From Halomonas sp. NO4 (GTDB lineage: Bacteria; Pseudomonadota; Gammaproteobacteria; Pseudomonadales; Halomonadaceae), in NCBI RefSeq assembly GCF_010994375.1, contig NZ_WHMA01000006.1, positions 62,001-126,000 on the forward strand: a stretch of DNA of 64,000 nucleotides, in the 5' to 3' direction. Positions within the stretch are counted from its first letter, which is position 1. Each line of letters starts with the position of its first letter. The notes below the pieces were generated by a model, which worked only from the letters and a program-made list of their open reading frames with translations, was not told where the DNA came from and did no database searches. Position numbers and translations under genes: made by a program. This document shows, piece after piece, positions 18,956-28,642 of the stretch.

Positions 18956-21431
18956 TTTCATCAAGGCCTCGGCGGCTTCCACGGCCAGTGCCGCCGCCGG
19001 CATCAGCGCGACGAGCCAGGCGCAGAACCTGATCACCGACTCCGCCCAGGCCCAGTTGAAGTGGTCGAAGGCCCCGTGCCGCTTCTGCGGCGTGGGCTGC
19101 GGCGTCAATGTGGCGACGCGCGACAACCAGGTGGTGGCCACCCACGCCGACATCAATTCGCCGGTCAACCGCGGCGTCAACTGCATCAAGGGTTACTTCC
19201 TCTCCAAGATCATGTACGGCGAGGACCGCCTGACCCAGCCCCTGCTGCGCAAGACCGACGGCGAGTACGACAAGAACGGCGAGTTCACCCCGGTGAGCTG
19301 GGACGAGGCCTTCGACGTCATGGCCGCGCAGTACAAGCGGGTCCTCAAGGAGAAGGGCTCGGAGGCGATCGGCATGTTCGGCTCCGGCCAGTGGACGGTG
19401 TGGGAAGGCTATGCGGCCAACAAGCTGATGAAGGCCGGCTTCCGCTCCAACCACATCGACCCCAACGCCCGCCACTGCATGGCCTCGGCAGTGGCCGGCT
19501 TCATCCGCACCTTCGGCATCGACGAGCCCATGGGCTGCTACGACGACATCGAGGCGGCCGACGCCTTCGTGCTGTGGGGCTCCAACATGGCGGAGATGCA
19601 CCCCATCCTGTGGACGCGCGTCACCGACCGCCGGCTCTCGGCACCGCACGTAAAAGTGGCGGTGCTCTCCACCTTCGAGCACCGCTGCTTCGACCTGGCG
19701 GACATGCCGATCGTCTTCACGCCCCAGGCGGACCTGGCGGTGCTCAACTACATCGCCCGCTACATCATCGAGAACGACCGGGTCGACTGGGACTTCGTCA
19801 ACCAGCACGTGCGCTTCAAGGAGGGCAATACCCTGATCGGCTACGGGCTGCGTCCCGAGCATCGGCTGGAGCTGGTGGCCGAAAACGCCGAGGACCCTGG
19901 CGGCGCCAAGGACATCGACTTCGAGCGCTACCGCGAGTTTCTCCAGGAGTACGACGCCGAGACCGTCACCGAGCTTTCCGGCGTGCCCAAGCGCCGGCTC
20001 GACGAGCTCGCCGAGCTCTACGCCGATCCGGACACCCGGGTGATGTCGTTCTGGACCATGGGGTTCAACCAGCACACCCGCGGGGTGTGGGCGAACAACA
20101 TGATCTACAACATCCACTTGCTGACCGGCAAGATATCGACCCCGGGCAACAGCCCCTTCTCGCTGACCGGACAGCCCTCGGCCTGCGGCACCGCCCGCGA
20201 GGTGGGCACCTTCGGCCACCGGCTGCCGGCGGACATGGTGGTGATGAATCCCCAGCACCGGGAGTTCGCCGAGGACACCTGGCGCGTCCCGCGCGGCCTG
20301 ATCCGGCCCGAGGCAGGGGCCCATGCGGTGCTGCAGAACCGCATGCTCAAGGATGGCAAGCTCAACGCCTACTGGGTGCAGTGCAACAACAACGTCCAGG
20401 CGGCGGCCAACCTGGTCGAGGAGACCTACCCCGGGTACCGCAACCCGGAGAACTTCATCGTCGTCTCCGACGCCTACCCCACGGTGACCGCCGAACTCGC
20501 CGACCTGATCCTGCCGGCGGCCATGTGGGTGGAGAAGGAGGGCGCCTACGGCAATGCCGAGCGGCGCACCCAGTTCTGGCACCAGCTGGTGGAGGCGCCG
20601 GGCGAGGCGCGCTCGGACCTCTGGCAGCTGATGGAGTTCTCCAAGCGCTTTACCACCGACGAGGTGTGGTCCCAGGAGCTGCTCGACGCCAATCCCGAGT
20701 TCCAGGGCCGGACCCTGTTCGATGTGCTGTTTCGCAACGGCCAGGTCGACGCCTTCGGCCTCGACGAGCTCAATGCGGACTATGCCAATCAGGAGGCGCA
20801 CCATTTCGGCTTCTACGTCCAGAAGGGGTTGTTCGAGGAGTACGCCAAGTTCGGTCGCGGCAAGGCGCACGACCTGGCGCCCTTCGACGTCTACCACCAG
20901 GAGCGTGGCCTGCGCTGGCCGGTGGTGGACGGCGAGGAGACCCTGTGGCGCTACAACGGCGACTACGACCCTTACGTAGAGGAGGGGCGCGACTTCCAGT
21001 TCTACGGCCACCCGGACGGCAAGGCGGTGATCTTCGCCGTGCCCTACGAGCCGCCGGCGGAGTCGCCCAACGACGAGTACCCCCTGTGGCTGGTCACCGG
21101 CCGGGTGCTCGAGCACTGGCACTCCGGGTCGATGACTCGCCGGGTGCCCGAGCTGCATCGCGCCTTTCCCCAGGCGGTGGTCTACCTGCATCCCGAGGAT
21201 GCCCGCGAGCTGGGGGTGAGACGGGGCAGCGAGGTGCGCATCGTCAGTACCCGGGGCGAGATGAACAGCCGCGTCGAGACACGGGGGCGCAACCGCATGC
21301 CCCGCGGCCTGGTGTTCGTGCCTTGGTTCGATGCCAGCCAGCTGATCAACAAGGTCACGCTGGATGCCACCGATCCCATCTCCAAGCAGACGGACTTCAA
21401 GAAGTGCGCCTGTCGGATCGAGCCGGTCTAG
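18936..21431 (+). CDS. napA: Periplasmic nitrate reductase catalytic subunit NapA
   Basis: NapA reduces nitrate to nitrite in the periplasm with a bis-MGD molybdenum centre and a [4Fe-4S] cluster. At 831 residues it has the usual length. The Tat signal is RRDFIKASA (residues 5-13). Cluster ligands are Cys48, Cys51, Cys55 and Cys83 (CRFCGVGC and NCIKGYF). Cys181 in ARHCMASAV is the Mo ligand. The C-terminal domain carries [16 protein letters not shown]. It lies between napD and napB and takes electrons from NapB and NapC. Confidence 0.98.
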   Translation: MKLTRRDFIKASAASTASAAAGISATSQAQNLITDSAQAQLKWSKAPCRFCGVGCGVNVATRDNQVVATHADINSPVNRGVNCIKGYFLSKIMYGEDRLTQPLLRKTDGEYDKNGEFTPVSWDEAFDVMAAQYKRVLKEKGSEAIGMFGSGQWTVWEGYAANKLMKAGFRSNHIDPNARHCMASAVAGFIRTFGIDEPMGCYDDIEAADAFVLWGSNMAEMHPILWTRVTDRRLSAPHVKVAVLSTFEHRCFDLADMPIVFTPQADLAVLNYIARYIIENDRVDWDFVNQHVRFKEGNTLIGYGLRPEHRLELVAENAEDPGGAKDIDFERYREFLQEYDAETVTELSGVPKRRLDELAELYADPDTRVMSFWTMGFNQHTRGVWANNMIYNIHLLTGKISTPGNSPFSLTGQPSACGTAREVGTFGHRLPADMVVMNPQHREFAEDTWRVPRGLIRPEAGAHAVLQNRMLKDGKLNAYWVQCNNNVQAAANLVEETYPGYRNPENFIVVSDAYPTVTAELADLILPAAMWVEKEGAYGNAERRTQFWHQLVEAPGEARSDLWQLMEFSKRFTTDEVWSQELLDANPEFQGRTLFDVLFRNGQVDAFGLDELNADYANQEAHHFGFYVQKGLFEEYAKFGRGKAHDLAPFDVYHQERGLRWPVVDGEETLWRYNGDYDPYVEEGRDFQFYGHPDGKAVIFAVPYEPPAESPNDEYPLWLVTGRVLEHWHSGSMTRRVPELHRAFPQAVVYLHPEDARELGVRRGSEVRIVSTRGEMNSRVETRGRNRMPRGLVFVPWFDASQLINKVTLDATDPISKQTDFKKCACRIEPV

Positions 21432-21443
21432 GGGGGAAGTGCC

Positions 21444-21917
21444 ATGCGACTGAGTGCCATGCGACTGATCGTGATCGCCTTCGCCGTGCTGGGGATCAGC
21501 ATGGCCGTCATTGCCGCGGAAGGGGAGCTCGATGCCATGCGCGGCAACATGCCGCTGCTAGAGGAGCGCACCCCCGAGCCGCTCTATCCGGTTGAAAACC
21601 GGGATATCCGGCGGGTGCGCGCCTACCCCATGCAGCCGCCCACCATCCCGCACAAGATCGACAACTACCAGGTCGATCTCAACGCCAACCGCTGCATGAG
21701 CTGCCACAGCCGGGTGCAGGTGGGGGAAAGCCAGGCGCCGATGGTCAGCGTGACCCACTACATGGATCGCGATGGCAACTTTCTCGCTGACCTGTCGCCG
21801 CGCCGCTACTTCTGCAATCAGTGTCACGTGCCGCAGACGGATGCATCGCCGGTGGTCGACAACACCTTCGTCGACATCATCGACATCATCCGCCAATCCC
21901 CTGACACGGAACAGTGA
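21444..21917 (+). CDS. napB: Diheme cytochrome NapB
   Basis: This 157-residue periplasmic electron-transfer subunit has a signal peptide at residues 1-25. Heme-binding motifs are CMSCH (84-88) and CNQCH (124-128). The central PPTIPHKIDNYQVDLNANRC segment supplies the distal histidines and is strongly conserved in NapB. It hands electrons from NapC to NapA. Confidence 0.97.
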   Translation: MRLSAMRLIVIAFAVLGISMAVIAAEGELDAMRGNMPLLEERTPEPLYPVENRDIRRVRAYPMQPPTIPHKIDNYQVDLNANRCMSCHSRVQVGESQAPMVSVTHYMDRDGNFLADLSPRRYFCNQCHVPQTDASPVVDNTFVDIIDIIRQSPDTEQ

Positions 21918-21927
21918 GGGCCGCTGA

Positions 21928-22530
21928 ATGCTGAAACGAATCAAGAGCCTGCTGTCGAACTTCTGGCGCATCTTCCGCTCCCCCAGCGGCTATTTCAGCC
22001 TCGGCTTTCTCACCGTGGGCGGCTTCATCGGCGGCGTGCTGTTCTGGGGCGGGTTCAATACCGCCATGGAAGCGACCAACACGGAGGCGTTCTGCATCAG
22101 CTGCCACGAGATGCGCGACAACGTCTACGAGGAGATCCAGCCGACGATCCACTTCTCCAACCGCTCAGGGGTGCGGGCCGTCTGTTCCGATTGCCACGTA
22201 CCCCACGACTGGACCGACAAGATGGCGCGCAAGATGCAGGCCTCGAAGGAGGTGTGGGGCAAGATCTTCGGCACGATCAATACTCGCGAGAAATTTCTCG
22301 AGCATCGCCTGGAGATGGCCTCGCGCGAGTGGCGACGCTTCGAAGCCAACGACTCGCTGGAGTGTCGCAACTGCCATGACGAGGAGGCCATGGACTTCAC
22401 CCGCCAGAGTCCCCGCGCGTCGGAGGCGCATCGGCGGGGCCTGATCGAGGGCGACGATACCTGCATCACCTGCCACAAGGGCATCGCCCACGAGCTACCC
22501 GACATGTCCGGCGTCGAGGGCTGGGAGTGA
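21928..22530 (+). CDS. napC: Tetraheme quinol dehydrogenase NapC
   Basis: This 200-residue NapC/NirT protein is anchored by one N-terminal helix (about 22-42). It carries four c-heme motifs: CISCH (56-60), CSDCH (86-90), CRNCH (146-150) and CITCH (179-183). It oxidises quinol and passes electrons to NapB. It closes the napEFDABC operon. No napG or napH is present. Confidence 0.97.
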   Translation: MLKRIKSLLSNFWRIFRSPSGYFSLGFLTVGGFIGGVLFWGGFNTAMEATNTEAFCISCHEMRDNVYEEIQPTIHFSNRSGVRAVCSDCHVPHDWTDKMARKMQASKEVWGKIFGTINTREKFLEHRLEMASREWRRFEANDSLECRNCHDEEAMDFTRQSPRASEAHRRGLIEGDDTCITCHKGIAHELPDMSGVEGWE

Positions 22531-22554
22531 TGGCCCGACTGCGGGCCGGATGTG

Positions 22555-23217
22555 TCACAGGCGTGCGAGCGCCGTTTCCAGGCCAGTGAGATCGGTGGTG
22601 GTGACGACGTCGCCAGGGAAGGGGGAGGCGGCCGGGTCGGTGGTGACGCCGATGAAGGCGGTGCCATTGGAGCGCGCCGCGCGATAGTCGTTGTAGGAGT
22701 CGCCGATCATCACCGTGGCGCCCGGGGCGTGGTCGCGGCGCACCAGCAGGTTGCGCAGCCCCGTGACCTTGTCCGGTGGGGCACCAATCACCTCGAGGAA
22801 GTAGCGGTCAAGCCCGCGCTGTGCGGTGATCGCCTGCAGCTCCGTTTCGGGAGTGGCGGAGAGCAGGTAGAGCGGCACCCGCTCGGCCCAGCGCTCGAGA
22901 AAGGCCAGCGCGCCAGGAATGGCCGGGGCCTCGAGCAGGCGCTGCTCGACCCGTGCCTTGAAGCGCCGGCACAGCGCCTGGATGCGCGCATCGCCGGCCT
23001 CGCGGCCGAGGATACGCCCTTCGATATGGCGGAACTTCACCTCGCGGGGCTGGCCGCCGCGGCGTTCCAGGTAGGCCACCACGTCGCGGCGCTGCTCCTC
23101 GGGCTCCTCGGCATAGAGGTCGGCGAAGGCCTGGCGCTTGAGCCGCGCCGAGTCGAGGATCACGCCATCGAAGTCGAAGACCAGGGCGGTGTCGGGACGG
23201 GACAGGCGATCGCTCAC
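22555..23217 (-). CDS. HAD-family hydrolase (phosphatase)
   Basis: This 220-residue haloacid dehalogenase-type phosphatase has motif I DFDGVILDS (Asp15 nucleophile and Asp17), a helical cap, motif II LLSATPETE, and motif IV GDSYNDYRAA. The layout resembles phosphoglycolate phosphatase-like enzymes, but the substrate cannot be assigned. The start is GTG with GGGAGCC upstream. It lies 63 bases downstream of tctA and may be read from the same transcript. Confidence 0.85.
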   Translation of the reverse strand: MSDRLSRPDTALVFDFDGVILDSARLKRQAFADLYAEEPEEQRRDVVAYLERRGGQPREVKFRHIEGRILGREAGDARIQALCRRFKARVEQRLLEAPAIPGALAFLERWAERVPLYLLSATPETELQAITAQRGLDRYFLEVIGAPPDKVTGLRNLLVRRDHAPGATVMIGDSYNDYRAARSNGTAFIGVTTDPAASPFPGDVVTTTDLTGLETALARL

Positions 23218-23280
23218 GGCTGGCTCCCTATCGACTCGACCTGGCGCGGCCGTGATGGTCGCGCCGGGTCGCAGCGGTGC

Positions 23281-24783
23281 TCACTGTCGGCTCAGGCGGC
23301 GCTTCACCCAAGGCTTGAGCGGCGTCTGGCTGAGTAGCACCAGCACTATGACCAGGGTCAGCACCAGCGACAAGGGGTTGGCCACCAGGGCCAACAGGAA
23401 CTGGCCGGTGTCGTCGCCCACCGAGGACATTGCCTGGCGGTAGGTCTCGTCGAGCAGTGGCCCGAGGATCACGCCGAGGATGATGGGCCCCATCTGGAAG
23501 CCGAACACCTTGAGCCAGTAGCCGAGGATACCAAAGCCGAGCATCCAGTAGACCTCCATCATGTTGCTGTTGATGGAGTAGGTGCCCACCACGCAGAGCA
23601 CCAGGATCAGCGGGATCATCAGCGCCTTGGGAACTTCCACCACCTTGGAGAAGACCTTGATGCCGGTCAGCCCGAAGAGCAGCAGGAAGAGGTTGGCCAG
23701 CGCCAGGTTGCCCACCGTGAACCAGAAAATGTGCGGCGTCTCGATCATCAGCATGGGGCCGGGATTGAGGCCATGGATGACCAAGGCGCCGATGATCACC
23801 GCGGTCACCGCGTCGCCCGGCATGCCGAGTGTCAGCATGGGCACATAGGCGCCGCCTACGGCGGCGTTGTTGGCGGTTTCCGGCGCCACCAGTCCCTCGT
23901 AGGCGCCCTCGCCGAAGGGGCTCGAGGGATTCTTGACGGTACGCTTGGCATGGTCGTAGGCAAACAGCGAGGCAATATCGCCGCCGGTGCCAGGCAGGGC
24001 GCCGACCACCACCCCGATGATCGAAGTTCGCACCGAGAGCGGCAGGTACTTCAGCACCATCTTGAGTGGGGGAATGATCTTGTCGACCTTCTGCTTGACC
24101 GGCACCCTGTTGAGGTTGTGCAGCTGGTAGAAGGCTTCGGCGGCACCGAACAGGCCGATCATCACCACCACGTAGTGGATGCCGCCCATCAGTGCCATGC
24201 TGCCCATGGTCAGGCGTGGCTGGGCGGTGACCATGTCCATGCCCACCAGGCCGATGATACCGCCAAGGGCCACGGAGAAGATGCCGCGGGCCAGCGACTT
24301 GCCGGAGAGGGTGCTGACCAGCAGCAGGCCGAGCACGGCAATCAGGAAATAGTCGCGCGGGGCGAACTCCAGCGCCATATCCGCCAGGTAGGGGGCGGTG
24401 CCGGCCAGCACCAGGGTGCCGAGCAGGCCGCCGATTACCGACATCACGGTGCTCAGGCCGATGGCACGTCCAGCCTCGCCGCGCTGGGCCAGGGGGTAGC
24501 CGTCGAAGGCGGTGGTCACTGCCGAGGGGGCGCCGGGAATGTTGAGCAGGATGGCGGTACGCGAGCCGCCGTACACACCGCCCACGTAGATGCCCACCAT
24601 CAGCGCCAGGGCGTTGTTGATATCCCAGGAGAAAGTGAAGGAAATGAGGATCGACGCGGCCATGGTCACCGAGAGGCCGGGGATCGCGCCGACATAGATG
24701 CCGGCCAGGGTGCCCACTGCGGTCAGCAGCAGCAGCTGGGGGTCCAGCCAGGCCATCAGGAGATAGGAGAAGGTATCGCTCAT
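23281..24783 (-). CDS. tctA: Tripartite tricarboxylate transporter, large permease TctA
   Basis: This is a 500-residue, roughly 12-helix permease subunit of a TTT-type secondary transporter. It has GAIPGLSVTMAASILISFTF near the start, ALPGTGGDIASLFAYDHAKR in the middle, and GMPGDAVTAVIIGALVIHGLNPGP, all typical of TctA. The start has AGAGGT upstream. It is third in the tctC-tctB-tctA order. Linked operators suggest an aromatic or hydroaromatic acid substrate rather than citrate (inference). Confidence 0.95.
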   Translation of the reverse strand: MSDTFSYLLMAWLDPQLLLLTAVGTLAGIYVGAIPGLSVTMAASILISFTFSWDINNALALMVGIYVGGVYGGSRTAILLNIPGAPSAVTTAFDGYPLAQRGEAGRAIGLSTVMSVIGGLLGTLVLAGTAPYLADMALEFAPRDYFLIAVLGLLLVSTLSGKSLARGIFSVALGGIIGLVGMDMVTAQPRLTMGSMALMGGIHYVVVMIGLFGAAEAFYQLHNLNRVPVKQKVDKIIPPLKMVLKYLPLSVRTSIIGVVVGALPGTGGDIASLFAYDHAKRTVKNPSSPFGEGAYEGLVAPETANNAAVGGAYVPMLTLGMPGDAVTAVIIGALVIHGLNPGPMLMIETPHIFWFTVGNLALANLFLLLFGLTGIKVFSKVVEVPKALMIPLILVLCVVGTYSINSNMMEVYWMLGFGILGYWLKVFGFQMGPIILGVILGPLLDETYRQAMSSVGDDTGQFLLALVANPLSLVLTLVIVLVLLSQTPLKPWVKRRLSRQ

Positions 24784-24798
24784 CGGGGACCTCTGCGG

Positions 24799-25275
24799 TC
24801 AGGGGAGGTAGACGCGGAACACCAGCGTGAATAGGCCGTAGATCACCGCGATGGCCACGGCGGCGATGATCAGCGAGCTGACCACCCGGCCTTGGCGGAA
24901 ATAGATGAACATCACCGCCAGGAAGAAGAAGGTGCTGATGTAGAAGCTCACCCAGACGATGGCGGCGAGATAGGCCACGGCGAATAGGGTGAAAACCACG
25001 ATATGTGGCTGAAAGTGCTCGTGGAAGAACACCTGGAATTCGTGCCGGGCGTTGCGAATCCGCGGGTCACGCCGCTTATGGCGGTGGCTGGCCAGTATCA
25101 CCAGCGACGAGGCGAGCATGATCACGGCAAGTCCCATGGGAAAGGAGCCCGGCGAGTTGAGGCCGGGAATCCCGTCGATGCGATAGGCCTCGATCAGGAC
25201 AGCGATGCTCAGCAGCAGCAACAGCCAGTCGAAGACCTTCTCCCCCGCCTGGACGCGCTCGAATTTTTGGCTCAT
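24799..25275 (-). CDS. tctB: Tripartite tricarboxylate transporter, small subunit TctB
   Basis: This 158-residue membrane protein has four predicted helices and follows the TctB pattern (GLNSPGSFPMGLAVIMLASSLV). TctB is required for function of the TctA permease, though its exact role is unclear. The gene has a GGAGTC site and lies between tctC and tctA with short gaps. Confidence 0.9.
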   Translation of the reverse strand: MSQKFERVQAGEKVFDWLLLLLSIAVLIEAYRIDGIPGLNSPGSFPMGLAVIMLASSLVILASHRHKRRDPRIRNARHEFQVFFHEHFQPHIVVFTLFAVAYLAAIVWVSFYISTFFFLAVMFIYFRQGRVVSSLIIAAVAIAVIYGLFTLVFRVYLP

Positions 25276-25335
25276 GGGATGACTCCAAGCAGGCCGGGCG
25301 AAACTTGCCCGGCCTCCGGCAGGTTGGGTTGGGGG

Positions 25336-26343
25336 TCAGGGGCGCGGAATGCCGAGCTCCTCGGGCGTCGCCTCGAGGATACCGGCATCGGCTTCGTACA
25401 TGGCCCAGGCGGTGACCGACTGCCAGTTGTCCAAGTACTGCTCGGCCTCTTCACCGTTGAGGTTGAGCGCCTCGGCACCGAAGTTCTGCAGGAATTCCTG
25501 GAACTCCTCCCTGCCCACGGCTTCTTCATAGGCCGATTCAAGGGTCGCCTTGGCCTCGTCCGGGGTGTCTTCATGGACGAAGACGCCCCAGAACGGGCCC
25601 CAGGGCAGGAAGGATTCGATGTCCGGCAGCGCTTCGGTGATCGGCGGCACCTCGGGCAGCGAGTCGATCTCCTCGGTGGTCAGCACCGCCAGCCCCTTCA
25701 TTTCGCCGCCGCGGATCTGCTCGCCGGCGGCGGCCAGGCTCAGCGGCATGAAGTCGATATGCCCGCCCAGCATGGCCGTGATGCCGGGGCCGTCGCCCCC
25801 GAAGGTCACGGTTCGCACGTCCAGCTCGTCGACGGCATTGATCATGGCATACACGGTGCTTGGCAGGCCGCCGGCCCCGGTGCCACCCATGCGCAACTCG
25901 CCAGGGTTTTCCTGGGCGTGCTCGAGCAGTTCGGAAAAGTTGTCGTAGGGGCTGTCGGCGGGCGCGGCGATCACCACCAGCCCCTGGCCGATGATGTTGA
26001 CGGTGTGCATGTCGTCATAGGTGAAGTCGGCCAGGCCCATCAGCGGATAGAGCAGCGGGTTCTCGGCACCGTAGAGCAGGTTGTAGCCGTCGGGGCGCTG
26101 GCGCATCACGTGGTTCATGCCGATCACGCCGGTGCCCCCGGCGCGGTTGGTGAGCACGAGGGTGGTGTCGAGGATATCCTCGACGTGGGGGGTCAGGCTG
26201 CGTGCCACGTTGTCGGTGGCGCCGCCGGCGCCCCACTGGATGGTGGCCTGGATGTTGCGCTCGGGATACTCGGCCTGGGCGGTGCCGGCCAGGGCCAGGG
26301 AGCCGACGGCAAGGGCGAGCGGGGCCAGAATCGGTTTGAACAT
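25336..26343 (-). CDS. tctC: TctC/Bug periplasmic solute receptor
   Basis: This 335-residue periplasmic binding protein has a signal peptide (about 1-24) and the Bug-family fold: YPERNIQATIQWGAGGATDNVARSL, VLTNRAGGTGVIG and LRMGGTGAGGLPSTVY. Bug receptors bind carboxylates through backbone amides. GGAGG lies upstream of the ATG. It is the first gene of the tct operon, and an IclR-type operator lies 80-115 bases upstream of its start. Confidence 0.93.
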   Translation of the reverse strand: MFKPILAPLALAVGSLALAGTAQAEYPERNIQATIQWGAGGATDNVARSLTPHVEDILDTTLVLTNRAGGTGVIGMNHVMRQRPDGYNLLYGAENPLLYPLMGLADFTYDDMHTVNIIGQGLVVIAAPADSPYDNFSELLEHAQENPGELRMGGTGAGGLPSTVYAMINAVDELDVRTVTFGGDGPGITAMLGGHIDFMPLSLAAAGEQIRGGEMKGLAVLTTEEIDSLPEVPPITEALPDIESFLPWGPFWGVFVHEDTPDEAKATLESAYEEAVGREEFQEFLQNFGAEALNLNGEEAEQYLDNWQSVTAWAMYEADAGILEATPEELGIPRP

Positions 26344-26424
26344 GGGTCCTCCAGGGATGCTTGTTGTGGTGGCTGCCAGACTTGGGCAGTGCCCCTTGTG
26401 TCGGGGCGGTGAATGACCGTTTAT

Positions 26425-26458
26425 GTTCGCTTTACGAACTTACGTGCTTCCTGCGAAC
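26425..26458 (-). promoter_or_regulatory. Three-half-site operator upstream of tctC
   Basis: Plus-strand order is GTTCGC (26425-26430), TTT, ACGAAC (26434-26439), 13 bases, GCGAAC (26453-26458). In the direction of tctC this reads as two direct GTTCG copies 19 bp apart, the second forming a palindrome GTTCG-N5-CGAAC. The spacing and orientation are the same as in front of pcaI. PcaR/PcaU-type IclR regulators are known to bind a palindrome plus a direct repeat. Confidence 0.6.
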
Positions 26459-26621
26459 ACTAGAACTCCCTTCCAGAAGTGTCAATGCGTGAGGGGCCAT
26501 CTAAGACCATGGTCGAAGGTATCGAGATGGCCGCCGACCGCGCTGCTCCGGTGAGTCCGTTACCAAGGTATACCCTCTATAGTAGTAGGCAGTGGCAGGG
26601 AGGGGCGGTAGCCCAAGGTAT

Positions 26622-26634
26622 GGAACGACGTTCC
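26622..26634. promoter_or_regulatory. Palindrome GGAAC-GAC-GTTCC upstream of quiC
   Basis: GGAACGACGTTCC is a perfect 5+3+5 inverted repeat, upstream of the quiC -35 box. It resembles IclR/KdgR-class operators and related sequences at 36742 and 38638. It may belong to the second IclR regulator of the window. Confidence 0.45.
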
Positions 26635-26642
26635 GAAACACC

Positions 26643-26698
26643 TTGCCAAGCGCCCCCTGTCTTCGTGCATAATGCGAACTAAAGAACGCTATGCGAAC
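26643..26698 (+). promoter_or_regulatory. quiC promoter and operator
   Basis: TTGCCA (26643-26648) and CATAAT (26668-26673), 19 bases apart, form a plausible promoter. Directly after the -10 box, GCGAAC occurs at 26674-26679 and again at 26693-26698, 19 bp apart, the spacing seen at tctC, pcaI and the 57.9-kb TRAP operon. Position over the start site suggests repression. The 409-base gap between tctC and quiC holds only these control elements and two CCAAGGTAT repeats. Confidence 0.5.
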
Positions 26699-26752
26699 AA
26701 GCGGCATCGCCGGCTCTCGATGTGAGCCGCCGCTGATGCTTTGGAGGACACC

Positions 26753-28600
26753 ATGCGCGCCATTGCCACCGTCTGCCTGAGCGGCGATCTGCGAACCAAG
26801 CTGGAAGCCATTGCCCGCGCCGGATTCGACGGCGTCGAGATCTTCGAGAACGACCTGCTCTCCTTCGACGGCTCGCCGTCCGAGGTGCGAGCGCTCTGCG
26901 ATCGCCTGGGGCTGGCCATCGTCGCCTTCCAGCCGTTCCGCGACTTTGAAGCCATGCCCGAGCCCCAACGCAGCCGCAACCTGCAGCGCGCTGAGCGCAA
27001 GTTCGACCTGATGGAGGAGCTGGGCACCGACTTTCTGCTGGTGTGCAGCAGCGTCTCTCCCCAGGCCGTGGATGATCTGGACCGCGCCGCCGCCGACCTG
27101 CGCGAGCTCGCCGAGCGTGCCGCCGCGCGCGGCCTGCGGGTGGGCTTCGAGGCACTCGCCTGGGGGCGCTACATTGCCGACTACCGCGATGCCTGGGAGG
27201 TGGTGCGGCGTGCCGACCATCCGGCGCTGGGAGTGGTGCTCGACAGCTTCCACATCCTGGCGCGGGGCCTTGATCTTTCCGCCATCAGCAAGATTCCCAG
27301 GGAGAAGATCGCCTTCGTCCAGGTGGCCGATGCCCCGCTGCTGGAGATGGACCTGCTGCAGTGGAGCCGCCACTTTCGCTGCTTTCCCGGCCAAGGGCGC
27401 CTGCCCCTCGAGGCCTTCATGCAGGCGCTGGCGAAAACCGGCTACGACGGCCCGCTGTCGCTGGAGATCTTCAGCGACGCCTTCCGCGCCGCCCCCACCG
27501 ATGCCACGGCCCTGGATGGCCTGCGCTCGCTGATCTGGCTCGAGAACCTGCTGCCGCAGGGGCCCTGGGCGAGTCCGGTGCCCCCCGCGCCGCGCTACAA
27601 CGGCATCCACTTTATCGAGTTCACCCTCGACGAGGAGAGTGCTGCGCCGCTGGGCGAGTTCATCGGTGCGCTGGGCTTTCGCCACGTGGGGCGACACCGC
27701 TCCAAGAACGTGGAGCTGTGGAAGCAGGGCGATATCCATCTGGTGCTCAACTTCGAAACCGACAGCTTTGCCCACACCTTCCGCCTGCTGCACGGCACCT
27801 CGGTGTGTGCCGTGGGCTTTCGTGTGGACGATGTGGAGCGGCTGCTGGGGCGTGCCCGCGCCTTCAAGGCCCAGACCTATCGTGGCCAGGTGGGCGAGGG
27901 CGAGATGGAGATCCCCGCCCTGCGTGGCGTGGAGGGCAGCCTGATCTACCTCGTCGACGACGCGGCGGCCGCCGATCGCCAGTGGCGCACCGACTTCGAG
28001 CTCTTCGACCAGGAGAGCCGCGACGAGGCGGGGCTGACACGAGTCGACCACCTTTCCTACGTGCTGCCGGCCACCCAACTGCTCGGCTGGCAGCTCTTCC
28101 ACCGCACCGTGCTCGGCTTCGAGGCCGAAGCCGAGCACGAGATCGTCGACCCCCACGGCATGATGGTCAGCCAGGCGGTCAACAGCCCCGACGGTAGCAT
28201 CCGCCTGCCGCTCACTGTGTCCCAGGCCCAGGACACCGTGCCGGGGCGTTTCCTCAGCGCCCACCGCGGCGGCGTGCAGCAGATCGCCTTCGCCAGCCGC
28301 GACATCTTCGCTACCGTCGACGAATTGCGTGCCCGCGGCCTGCCGCTGTTGAAGATCCCGCAGAACTACTACGACGATCTCGAGGCGCGCTACGACCTCG
28401 ACAGTGACCTGCTCGAGGGCATGCGCAGCCGCAACATCCTCTACGATCGCTCCGATGACGGCGAATTCTTCCACGCCTACACCGAGACCTTTGCCGGGCG
28501 CTTCTTCTTCGAGATCGTCGAGCGGCGCGGCGGTTACCACCGCTTCGGGGAGGCGAACGCCGGCATACGGCTTGCCGCCCAGGCTAGCCATTCGCGCTGA
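26753..28600 (+). CDS. quiC: 3-Dehydroshikimate dehydratase, QuiC type (TIM barrel + HPPD-like fusion)
   Basis: QuiC dehydrates 3-dehydroshikimate to protocatechuate in quinate/shikimate catabolism. The 615 residues comprise an N-terminal AP-endonuclease-2 TIM barrel (1-285) with Glu133, Asp164, Gln190 and Glu238 where metal ligands are expected, and a C-terminal HPPD-like vicinal-oxygen-chelate region (about 295-615), as in Pseudomonas QuiC1. In the second half His433 and Glu587 align with HPPD iron ligands, but the middle one is Gln510 (GVQQIAF), so that half is probably not an active dioxygenase. GGAGG precedes the ATG. It is the first gene of quiC-aroE-aroQ. Confidence 0.93.
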   Translation: MRAIATVCLSGDLRTKLEAIARAGFDGVEIFENDLLSFDGSPSEVRALCDRLGLAIVAFQPFRDFEAMPEPQRSRNLQRAERKFDLMEELGTDFLLVCSSVSPQAVDDLDRAAADLRELAERAAARGLRVGFEALAWGRYIADYRDAWEVVRRADHPALGVVLDSFHILARGLDLSAISKIPREKIAFVQVADAPLLEMDLLQWSRHFRCFPGQGRLPLEAFMQALAKTGYDGPLSLEIFSDAFRAAPTDATALDGLRSLIWLENLLPQGPWASPVPPAPRYNGIHFIEFTLDEESAAPLGEFIGALGFRHVGRHRSKNVELWKQGDIHLVLNFETDSFAHTFRLLHGTSVCAVGFRVDDVERLLGRARAFKAQTYRGQVGEGEMEIPALRGVEGSLIYLVDDAAAADRQWRTDFELFDQESRDEAGLTRVDHLSYVLPATQLLGWQLFHRTVLGFEAEAEHEIVDPHGMMVSQAVNSPDGSIRLPLTVSQAQDTVPGRFLSAHRGGVQQIAFASRDIFATVDELRARGLPLLKIPQNYYDDLEARYDLDSDLLEGMRSRNILYDRSDDGEFFHAYTETFAGRFFFEIVERRGGYHRFGEANAGIRLAAQASHSR

Positions 28601-28642
28601 GCATTCCACGATGAACCTTTCACGATGCACAGAGGTACCACC

